Assembly (NCBI GenBank): GCA_022036555.1
Contig: CM039128.1
Coordinates: forward strand, 22,708,171 to 22,772,170
DNA length: 64,000 bases
Direction of reading: 5' to 3'
Origin: Microstegium vimineum
Lineage: Eukaryota > Streptophyta > Magnoliopsida > Poales > Poaceae
Position numbers and translations under genes: made by a program. This document shows positions 45,189 through 54,473 of the stretch, one piece after another; position 1 is the first letter of the stretch, and every line of letters begins with the position of its first letter. The notes beneath the pieces were generated by a model. That model had not been told where the DNA came from. It did no database searches and saw only the letters and a program-made list of their open reading frames with translations.

Positions 45189-45794
45189 TCATATGTCCTC
45201 TTGAGTGTTCTGACATTGCTCAGACGGATTATCTTCATATGCGTGATCATCTACTGTATTGAGCTCTTCCAAAGGCATCTGTTCTTTGACATTGACATCC
45301 GAGAACTCATGTTCCACTTCACTATCCTTTGTGTTCCTACTTTCGAGTAGGTCCTCTTCACATTCCTCAGGTTCCGGTTGCATTCCTCGATACTCAATTC
45401 TTTCTCCCGTTGGAGTCGTTACAAACACCAAACCTTGGGCAGGATTAATAACTCCCTTACAAGCAGCGAACCATCCTCTTCCAAGGACAACATCCTTGGC
45501 CATGAAGTCTAAAACAATAAGGTTTACCTTAAAGTTTCCTCCCTTTATGTGAAGACTAACTTTTGGGCATATGCGGGTTGCCTTTTCTTCACCTCCAAAA
45601 GTATTAACTAGCACTGGTTTCCTCATTGGGAGCATTGTCATCTTTTGTTCTTGCACAAATGCTTTAGCGATAAATGAATGTGTAGTCTTGGGATCAAACA
45701 TCACTAAGGCAGGAGATGAGTTTACTGAAATGTAACCATACACACCTCCATTGGACGCACTTCTCAACATTCCTTGGATGTATTTTCCCTTCAC
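45189..45794 (-). CDS. Element D retropepsin-like protein, catalytic triad lost
   Basis: A stop-free frame of 201 codons with the retropepsin fold: 'ALVMFDPKTTHSFIAKAF' near residue 31, 'LVNTFGGEE', 'LIVLDFMAKDVVLGRGWF' and 'ACKGVINPAQG'. In active relatives, for example element B, the first motif is '[11 protein letters not shown]'; here Asp-Ser-Gly is Asp-Pro-Lys, so catalysis is not expected. The C-terminus adds an acidic tail ('EPEECEEDLLESRNTKDSE'). It is read in line with gag after two stops (about 45799 and 45837). It could be a structural gag extension or simply a decaying protease. Confidence 0.7.
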   Translation of the reverse strand: MKGKYIQGMLRSASNGGVYGYISVNSSPALVMFDPKTTHSFIAKAFVQEQKMTMLPMRKPVLVNTFGGEEKATRICPKVSLHIKGGNFKVNLIVLDFMAKDVVLGRGWFAACKGVINPAQGLVFVTTPTGERIEYRGMQPEPEECEEDLLESRNTKDSEVEHEFSDVNVKEQMPLEELNTVDDHAYEDNPSEQCQNTQEDI

Positions 45795-45842
45795 TTTTAT
45801 TCTTTCATCCTACTTCTTTTGGTGACTCGATTTTGATTTCTG

Positions 45843-46896
45843 TCATTGTTGGCTTTGGCATTGATTGGAGGGTGGTACTTCATCATGGGATTGTTGATCT
45901 TGATCTGTACTCCCTAGTAGATTCATCGACTGTGACTGACATATTATTTGCGTAGCAAGACGGGGATGGGTGTCTCTTAGCTGGCATTGAAGATCACACT
46001 TTCTCTTCTTCTTTCTCTTCTTTTGTTGCTTCTTCTCAATTGCAATTGCTCTGTGCATCATTGCATGAAAATCACCATACTCAATGGTCATCAGTTGTTG
46101 TTGCAAACTATCATTCAATCCTTTCATAAAGCATTTTTGCTTCTTAGCATCACTATCCACTTCTCTTGGGGCATAATGAGACAACTGAGTGAACCGATCA
46201 CTATACTCACACTGACATGGAACCTTGCTTCAAGTTGTGGAACTCCTTACTATTGGTTGCTACCGAACTAGCTGGAACATGGTAAGATCGAAAAGCAGCC
46301 TGGAACTCTTTCCAATCAATCTGATTTACATCCCATTGACCAAACTCTGATTCCCACCAGTCTAACGCTGTTCCTTGGAGTTGACTGAAAGCATAAAGCA
46401 CCTTCTCATTGTCTTTACACTGAGCTATGTCAAGATGTTGCTCTATAGCTCTAAGCCAGGCATCTGCTTCTAGTGGGTCAGTGTCATGAGAGAAAGTTGG
46501 TGGATGACCTTTCATAATTTCACCTGGTTTATCCATAGGTGGTGTATGATGCAAGGAGGTTTGAGCAAGAAACTGCAGTGGTTGAGTTTGTGTCACCAAA
46601 GCTTGTTCTATAGATGGAGGATCACGATTGGGAACATTCCTTTTTCCATCATGTGAAGTGTCTCCCCGTGTACCATCCATCTGTTTGGAACACAACTGCA
46701 TTAGAATTTGGTCATTCAAGGCTTCCTTAAATGCGGCTTCATATGATGTCAAGGCATAGCATAGGAATCCAAACAAAAACTCAATCATGGTGATAAGCAA
46801 TTCTTCTAAGCAAGGCACTAACTTCTCTGCAACTCCATGTGGCAACTTCTTTAACTTGGCTACCCCCCTTAAGAAAAATGAACTAGGGGACACCAA
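45843..46896 (-). pseudogene. Element D gag with one frameshift
   Basis: The frame from Met 46896 gives a hydrophobic N-terminus, then the gag core: 'HDTDPLEADAWLRAIEQHLD', 'LQGTALDWWESEF', 'WKEFQAAFRSYHVP' and 'FHNLKQGSMSV'. Near 46207 about two bases are missing. The chain continues in 45843-46184 ('YAPREVDSDAKKQKCFMKGL', 'MMHRAIAIEKKQQKKRKKKR'). No CCHC zinc knuckle follows, unlike element B. Gag would form particles. The two LTRs are almost identical, so the frameshift may be recent. Confidence 0.8.
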
Positions 46897-47419
46897 GGTA
46901 GCTTACATATTCGGTGACTTTAATTAACTGTCCTCATATCTTTTAGTTATTCCAAAGAAACCTTTGTGCCAAAGTATGAACCAACAACACAATTCTCCTT
47001 GAGGGCAAGAAAACAGCGACACAATTGTATCACCTTGTTATATTCATAGCTCCATATCCAAGATAGCAACTAGGGTGGTTCTTGTTGGTAGAGAAAGAGA
47101 TAAGGAGGTGTACTATTATCCAGAATTTTTTTTCCATAACTCTTGTCTTCCAACAAACATAGATTTTAGATGATAAATATAGATTGCACTTGAAAGATAG
47201 GATAAAGAGACACATGAGATAAACGAAACCCACACTACTTATTTCATTAAACCTTAAGCCTATAAACTAAATGAAATTGTGGGAAGACCTCACAAAATCA
47301 TTGCACTCATTACAAATATGCAAATCAAACATAAACATTATGACAAACCAACCAATCACTTATAGGTTCACAAGACACACAGACTTGACTAACGTATTTA
47401 TTACAAGGGACATAAACTC
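46897..47419. other. Element D spacer between gag and leader ORF
   Basis: About 520 bp of AT-rich sequence without a supported ORF or repeat. Confidence 0.6.
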
Positions 47420-48154
47420 CTACTTCTTAAACAAGGTACGACTGCATCGACATCCAGGGTAGCATCTCTTGCGTGGGGTTGAACGAGACACATCTTCAAC
47501 CACGTTGATCTTGGGTAGTCCAACATGACTCCTCCAATCATCTATCTCGTCCAGGGCTTCTTCATAGTGTTGCCTTACTTCTGCCAATTCTAGTTGACTA
47601 TCTTCCAGCTTTTGGTGGAGAACCTGCATGGCCAGTGCCATCTCCTTTACTTGCTCATTTGGTTCTGAATGAGGGTCATCCATCACGCATTGCAAGCTTC
47701 CTGGTGGATGTCGCGGAAAATACTTCTGCTTGTCATTATTCATCTCTTCATAATATTTTCCATGGTATACCAAAAATGCTTGATGAGCAGCATCTGATAT
47801 GCCAGCATGCATGCTATACCGATCCGCGAGAGACCTGTGAATGGATTCCACCATTCGCGAACCCGAAATCAGATTACATCTTGTGATGTGTGCTTCTATG
47901 CTCCAATGGCTCTCATACTTAGGATGAGTCCAACTAGTGCATTTATACTCCACTCTGGCTTGTTGATCAGGATAGTGGTCTTGAAGCACTTGCATGAGCC
48001 GGTGGTGAAAGAAAGCTTCACTGCTATAGAATGTAGTGTTGTACTCCTTGTGCCAACAAGTCTGCTGAATTGGTGGTTCTATGAGGGCAGAGCTTCCTCC
48101 ATTGTAGCATGGTCGTCCAAGGTTGACACGAGCAGCCTTCTCGTTACGCACCAT
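47420..48154 (-). CDS. Element D leader ORF, 244 codons, function unknown
   Basis: An intact minus-strand frame between primer site and gag. The N-terminus 'MVRNEKAARVNLGRP' is basic. The middle has 'TFYSSEAFFHHRLMQVLQDH' and Trp-rich 'CTSWTHPKYESHW', which read like a folded domain. Residues about 165-215 are a likely coiled coil ('MALAMQVLHQKLEDSQLEL'). The C-terminus is Cys-rich and basic ('KRCYPGCRCSRTLFKK'). I do not recognise the family. Its position matches the leader ORF of element B (10573-11229), although clear sequence similarity is not visible by eye. Confidence 0.65.
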   Translation of the reverse strand: MVRNEKAARVNLGRPCYNGGSSALIEPPIQQTCWHKEYNTTFYSSEAFFHHRLMQVLQDHYPDQQARVEYKCTSWTHPKYESHWSIEAHITRCNLISGSRMVESIHRSLADRYSMHAGISDAAHQAFLVYHGKYYEEMNNDKQKYFPRHPPGSLQCVMDDPHSEPNEQVKEMALAMQVLHQKLEDSQLELAEVRQHYEEALDEIDDWRSHVGLPKINVVEDVSRSTPRKRCYPGCRCSRTLFKK

Positions 48155-48333
48155 CTATTTAGATAGAGAGCAAAGAGTGCGAATTTGAGACAATGCCTTT
48201 ATAATAGAGTAGAGGTAGAGTAAGCATAACTTTAAACAATTAACAAGGGTAGAGAGAAAACAATAACTAGACAAGGTTGAAAGCTTGCTAAAATGACTAG
48301 TTCTATCTAGGCTTGCGTTCTACAGTCAGCATT

Positions 48334-48345
48334 GCTCCGATACCA
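48334..48345 (-). other. Element D primer-binding site
   Basis: The minus strand reads TGGTATCGGAGC shortly after the LTR end, one base away from the usual initiator-methionine tRNA site. Confidence 0.82.
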
Positions 48346-48348
48346 ATC

Positions 48349-51300
48349 TGTCACACCCGGTTTTAAGAACAAAGCCAGATATACCCTATATGTGAGCCCA
48401 GGAAGTCAAATCTCACATATAGTCACAGAACAAGGTAATATCAAAAGACAATACTTAAATACATAACATATAAGGTCAAAGAAATAACCTTAACAGAGCA
48501 AACAGCGGTACGACACTCCGAACTTCAGGTGAAGACTCCACTCCACAGGGACCAACTGACTGGTTGATCACAAGCCTAACTGCTCGAGACTCTTGCAATC
48601 TGGTACCCATCCGGGATTTTTATCCAAATATTGAAAAGAATAAACAAGCGTAAGTACTTTCGTACTCAACAAATATTCATGGGGTTCATGAGGCTCAAAA
48701 AGGTATGACACTGATTTTACTGCATGAGCTTTTAAGTTATCTCAATTTTAGCATTATAGTAGCATCAATGTTATCAATAGCCCAATAACCATATGATCAA
48801 GTGAACAAGATGTAATGCTTATATGAACAAGTAACAATAATAAATCACAGATAACAACTGATGAGCCATGACATAAGGACATCACACAGTAAGGAGCCCA
48901 AGCAACTCTTGACCGTGAGCACGGCTATCATGATAGTTTTTAAGTCTGCGCAGAGGCGTACATCTTTACCCATAAGTCGTGAATTGCCCTTTCGCCCGAG
49001 GTAGCTAGTCTCTTTAACCCACTTCCAAGGTAGGCCGCAGGGTTCACTACGAGACCTTTCACAGGTTCCACTAATAGGTAACAACCCGCTACAAGTTCCC
49101 TTAACAAGATCGTAAGAAACTCCCCTCCCAGAAGTCACCGCAGTGCACCTTCTGGCAGACCGAGCCCCCACTTTCTCAGAGCCCTTCTTGCGCCCTCTCA
49201 GGTAAGTTGCCACAGACTAGCAAAAGCCTAATACTGAGTCAAGCCAGAGCCCATTAGCTTATGGTAGTACTATTTTCTCGGGGTAATCTCTTACAGAAAT
49301 ATCCCTATGAGTAAGAACATAGGTGTGAGTTCCTGATGTTCCACCTATAGTCCACGTTGCTAAAAAGTCATCTTTTATTGTCATTTCATATATCATTAAT
49401 CAAGTTTACATGATCATAGTTATTCTTAAAGAGCACTAGCTTGATCTACCCAAATGCATAAATTCCCAGGGTGACAAGGTATAAGGTACAATACTAGGAT
49501 AACCTTATAGGGTAACAAGGAAACTCATGCATATGATTAATGAGTGATTATCATGAATAGGACAATAAGGATAATCCCATGTAATACTTGCCTTAAAACG
49601 TATCCTTTCTTCAAAGATCAACGTCTTCAAAGATTAACTTCTTCAAAAGATCTTCTGAAACACCAACTTCTTGATCTCCAACGTAACACTCACCGATTGG
49701 ACAAAATCACAAACACCACTCAAACACCTGACCAAACATAGCATACATACATATCTATTTAGAACAATACACCAATCAATGAAAAAGGATTTAAAAAGAG
49801 ATCTACGCAACTCTACGCTCACACAGACGCGAATAACACACTAATCAGAGCTACGATTAGAAAGATACATCTACCGAAAGGCTTGCTTTTATAAAAGAGA
49901 ACTACGAGCTTTATTAGTTTTACTATATAAAAGAATGTATAGGGTATTTCAGAGAAACACCCAGGTTAGATTAATTCAAAGTTATATTTGAATTTGGAAA
50001 CAAAAGTAGATCTAATCATTATTTTATGTATAAAGCAAGTTACATAGTGGTTAATCAAATTAGGATTTGAACCCATGAAAATACAGAGCTATTAACATGG
50101 TATTAAAGATCACTAATGAAAAGGTTATGCCGATACGAAGCCAACGCAACTTGAACGGAACGAAACGGATTTGAAACGGAGAAGATACGATTTAAACAAA
50201 ATTTAGAGATTAAACTTGGAATTTAAAAAGGCATTAAATAAATATTTATTTTTAAAGTTTCAAAACAGATTGAAATCCGAATCTACGAATCTAACGCAAC
50301 TGGAATGGATTAAATCCGATTTGAAACGCATCTTTTATAAACATTTGAAAACGGATGGCAGATCTGTAATTAAGAGAAAGCGTATTTCGACTGAACAGAA
50401 AGGAGTTTTGGCTTTCCGAAAAGAGAAGGCGTAAACGCGTGAGGCGCCAAGGAGACTGCTGTGCGGGGTCGGCTGCTTGCCACGTGGCAGCACGGGACAG
50501 GGCGGTTGCATGGGAGCGGCGTGGACCGCGTGCGGGTCTGGTCCACCGGTTCACCGTGGACCGAAGCACTTACCCCTTCGGGGTTCTAATCTGGACCATT
50601 GATCTCGCGATCGATGGCCCAGAACAGAAGGGGAGAAAGAGAGAGGGAGGCAGGGTCGCCGGGGCGGTGCTCCCACGGCGGCGCGCCATGGCCGGAGGGC
50701 GAGAGCTCGCCGGCGTTCTCGGAAACGGGGCCACAGGCCACTATTCGGCACGGGAAAGGCATGGGGAGGTAGCGGAGGAGATGGCGTGTGCGTCTTTGGC
50801 ATCGGTTGAAGCTGAGAGGGGTCTAGAGGAGCGGTCCACGTGCAAAGGCGGCACGACGGCTCTGGCGAGCGTATGCAGGGGTGCAGAGAGCGAGAGTGAC
50901 CAGGAGAAGGGCACCGGGAGAACGAGGGGGACGACGCAGGCTCGATTGCAGTATCGGTTGAACCGATTCCATCGCGGAGACTATGGCGCGCGTGATGGGG
51001 TGGCACGGGATGCACGGCGGATGCAGAGAGAAGCCACGCGGGTGAACCAGAGGGAGAAGAGAGGGAGAGCGAGTCCCTTGGACTATCCTTACCCAAACCC
51101 GAAGCTCGAAGGAGAGCTTGGAGCGGTGGAACGGCTCGGCAACCGCGGGGCGACGGCGGCAGTGTTCTATGGCGGCGGCGGCGTTCTGGGGCTTGAGGAG
51201 CGCGGCTAGGGCTCGGGACAGGGGCGGCGGCGTCGGGGCTCGGTATAAATAGCCCCCGCGGTGGTCCAAGGATGGTAGGGAGGGAATCAGGGCCGGATTT

Positions 51301-51935
51301 CACGCTCGGCAGAGAAAGGATGTCGCCGGCGCAGAGAAAGGAAAGGAGAGGGAGGAGGAAGAAGGAAGGTGGGGGAAGAGACCGATAGGTGGGGTCAGCT
51401 TGTCAGCGAGGTAAGGGCGGGTGAGTGGAGCGGGCTGAGGCGGGGTGCTCCTGCTTTTTCACTGGGTCGGTCGGCTGGGCCGGGGACTAGGCCACGCGGG
51501 AAGGGGAGAGAGGGGGAGGGAGCCGGCCTACTTGGACCTCTCGGGCCAGAAGAGTGAAGGGGAGAGTGGGGAGGTGGAACAGGCCTATGGGCCAGATAGG
51601 GATGGGGGAGGGTTTTCCATTTTTCCTATTTTGTTTTTCTTTTCTTTTCTTTTATTTGAAAGCTATTTCCAAAACCTTTTTATTCTCTTAATCCAAAGCT
51701 CTTTTCAAAACATTTTCAAAACCAACTTGAAATTCATTTTTGAAGCCTCATTTGAATGCCAAACCATACAAATAACAAATGCAAGGGCATGTATGCTCAA
51801 ACATGTATCTAACCCTAGGGTTACTTTTAACTTTATTAAAAAGTTTTATTTTTCCTATATTCTTATGAGCACAAAAAATTCACAAGTAAATCCTTTATTA
51901 CTATTTTTCCAGAAAGCCAAATTTAGGGTGTTACA
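48349..51935 (-). repeat. Element D 5' LTR, 3587 bp
   Basis: Near-identical partner of 41474-45053. The target duplication TTCTA follows at 51936-51940. The plus-strand TATAAATAG is kept at 51243-51251. The GC-rich core spans about 50440-51610. Confidence 0.92.
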
Positions 51936-52388
51936 TTCTACCCATTTGGACACGTAGTACACCGCTACTAAGATATATTCATACCCTTTCGATGGAGGAA
52001 AGGGCCCCATGTAGTCGATGCCCCATACATCAAAGAGCTCGACTTGTAAGTTGTTGGTGAGTGGCATGGCATCTCAGGCATTGATGTTCCCGTGCTTCTG
52101 GCACCTTGCACATTTTCTGACATAGTCATGAGTATCTTTGTACATGGTTGGCTAGAAGAACCCACTCTGCCAAATCTTAGCATGAGTTCTGAATGCTCCA
52201 TAGTGACCTCCGTACTCTGCTCCATGGCATCTTTCCATGATCTTGATTTCCTCCTCTATAGGTACGCATCTTCTTAGCAATCCATCATTGCATACTCTAT
52301 AGAGGTATGGCTCATCCCAGTGATGCACCCGACTCTCTTGAACTAGTTTCTTCATATCTGCCCCTGGTGGTACATGGCCTGCAACCAT
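51936..52388 (-). pseudogene. Athila integrase, N-terminal half
   Basis: Minus-strand text 'HWDEPYLYRVCNDGLLRRCV' and 'MERCHGAEYGGHYGAFRT' gives the His part of the integrase zinc finger, and 'CQKC'-type Cys sit in the next frame. '[15 protein letters not shown]' then has the first catalytic Asp. It is interrupted by element D right after 'YVSKWVE' and resumes at 41473 in frame. At least two frame changes are present. Confidence 0.78.
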
Positions 52389-52585
52389 AAAGTTGACTAT
52401 ATTTGCATACTAGGTGTTGGAGTCCGTCACCTTGAGGAGTGTGTCATCTCTGAGGAAATCGTCGATGGGCAAATTTTGTGTTTCTTTGAATTGCATTCTA
52501 GACAAATGATCGGCAACAGAATTTTCTACTCCCTTTTTATCTTTTATTTCAAGATCAAATTCTTGGAGTAGCAAGATCCATCTTA
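52389..52585 (-). pseudogene. Athila RNase H / integrase linker, decayed
   Basis: Linker between RNase H and integrase with broken frames. It includes text resembling the RNase H end and carries stops. Confidence 0.5.
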
Positions 52586-53584
52586 TTAAACGTGGTTTAG
52601 CATTTTTTTAGTGAGCAAATACTTAAGAGCAGCATGATCTGTATAAACAATAACTTTTGCTCCTACTAAGTAAGATCTAAACTTGTCTATAGCAAATACC
52701 ACGACCAACAGCTCTTTTTCAGTTGTTGCATAATTTAGTTGTGGCCCTATCAAGGTTTTGCTAGCATACGAAATAGCATGATGCTTCTTATCTTTGGTTT
52801 GGCCTAATACCACACCGACATCATAATCACTAGCATCACACATTATTTCGAAGGAGAGCTTCCAATCGGGGGGTTGGATGATTGGAGCTGAGATGAGTGC
52901 TTTCTTGAGGATATAGAAAGAATCTAAGCACTCATCATTGAAGTCAAAGGGTGCATCTTTAGCTAGCAGGCTTGTTAACGGATGGACAATTTGAGAGAAG
53001 TTTTGTATGAACCGTCTATAAAAGCCAGCATGGCCAAGGAAGCTACGAATTCCCTTGACATTCGTGGGAGGTGGAAGATGTTTTATGACTTTGATCTTAG
53101 CTCTATCCACTTCTATCACACATTTGGACACTCTATGTCCTAGCACTATGCCTTCGCGAACCATGAAGTGGCATTTCTCCCAGTTCAGGACTAAGTGCTT
53201 TTCTTCACATCTCTGTAAGACTCTATCCAGATTCTCAAGGCAATCATCGAAAGTATTTCCATAGACGGAGAAATCATCCATGAAAACTTCCATGATTTCT
53301 TTGATCATATCGGAGAAAATGGACATCATGCACCTTTGGAAAGAAGCAGGAGCATTGCATAGGCCGAAAGACATTCACCTATATGCATATGTTCCATAGG
53401 GGCATCTGAAAGTGGTCTTACTTTGATCATCGGGGTGGATCGGTATTTGATGATATCCCGAATAACCATCAAGGAAACAAAAGAAAGAATGTTTTGCAAG
53501 CCGCTCGAACATCTCATCGATGAAAGGTAACGGGAAGTGATCTTTCTTTGTAGCCTTATTAAGTTTCCGGTAATCTATACACAT
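52586..53584 (-). pseudogene. Athila reverse transcriptase and RNase H
   Basis: Two frames in line, 53375-53584 and 52586-53374, form the domain: 'MCIDYRKLNKATKKDHFPLP', 'FLDGYSGYHQIPIHP', then a TGA where relatives have Arg (CGA), then 'MSFGLCNAPASFQRCM'. The catalytic box 'FMDDFSVYG', 'GHAGFYRRFIQNFS' and RNase H with 'IMCDASDYDVG' and 'VYTDHAALKYL' follow. All polymerase Asp residues are kept. It is part of pol. Confidence 0.87.
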
Positions 53585-53687
53585 TCTCCAACCCGTGACG
53601 GTTCGTTGAGGAATTAACTCATTCTTGTCATTTCAAACGACCGTCATACCTCCCTTCTTAGGCACTACTTGCATGGGGCTAACCCAT

Positions 53688-54473
53688 TCACTGAGGAACT
53701 GGGTAGATGATCCCCGCGTGCAAGAGTTTCAAGACCTCCTTCACTACTTCTCTCATCACATTATTCAGTCTACGCTGAGGTTCTCTAGAAGGAAGAGCCT
53801 CAGGTTCTATGGGGATGCGATGTGTGCAAAGAGCGGGACTAATGCCCTTGAGATCTTGAAGAGAATAGCCTAAGACTGATTGATGCTTTTCTAAGATGGT
53901 GAGGAGTTTTAACGTCTCTTCAGGAGAGAGTTTGTCACTGATGATCACAGGGTCCTCATGATCATCATTTAGAAAGGCATACTTTAAACCAGCTGGAAGA
54001 GGTTTAAGTTCTATAGAGGGCTTAGATGGGGGTTCAGATTTCTCCAGATCTATGGGTTCATTTAGATCGTCTTCTTCCTGGATGAAATCTTCGGCTTCTT
54101 CTTCTAGATCAGGATGAGGTGATTCTAGAAGAGATGCAACCATCACTTCCTCTATGGGGTCAGATTCTGGGAGTGATTCTGTCATGGTGTTCATGGCATT
54201 GGTGAGCGGAATCGAGAGCTTGATGCTACTCCCAAGATGACCCTTGAGACTTCCATCAAGAGATCCATCAAGGAATCTCATGAGTGGATGTCCAATTAAC
54301 AAATCACATTTCTCCATATCAAATATGAAGTAATTTAAGAGGATATTGACTTTGTTAATTAGTGTAGGAATGGTCTATGCCATCCCACAACTCTCAATCA
54401 ATTGTCCTGAAGAAAGCTTCAAGAACTTGTTGGTTGGAGTTAGTTTTACATTGCCCAGGTGAGAAATCTCTAG
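53688..54473 (-). pseudogene. Athila protease C-terminal part and RT linker
   Basis: Just left of the copia solo LTR the minus strand reads 'EISHLGNVKLTPTNKFLKL', a TAG within 'ESCGMA*TIP', and then 'MEKCDLLIGHPLMRFLDGS', the end of the Athila protease. A long acidic linker ('PDLEEEAEDFIQEEDDLNE') and the pre-RT segment 'LKYAFLNDDHEDPVII', 'LGYSLQDLKGISP' follow. The 5' end is restored in frame across the solo LTR. Confidence 0.75.

Larger units (their letters stand above)
41474..51935 (-). mobile_element. Element D: non-autonomous LTR element with gag-protease only, 10,462 bp
   Basis: It is complete and flanked by the 5-bp duplication TTCTA (41469-41473 and 51936-51940) inside Athila integrase. 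LTRs are 3580 bp (41474-45053) and 3587 bp (48349-51935) and differ by roughly 1% in the 400 bp compared by eye, so it is young. The 3.3-kb interior holds, on the minus strand, primer site, leader ORF, gag, a protease-like domain and polypurine tract. There is no reverse transcriptase, RNase H or integrase and no room for them. LTR ends (TGTAACACCC...GGGTGTGACA) and the palindrome near the polypurine tract tie it to Tekay/Del-type elements such as B. It matches the concept of gag-only (TR-GAG-type) elements that depend on a partner. Confidence 0.9.
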
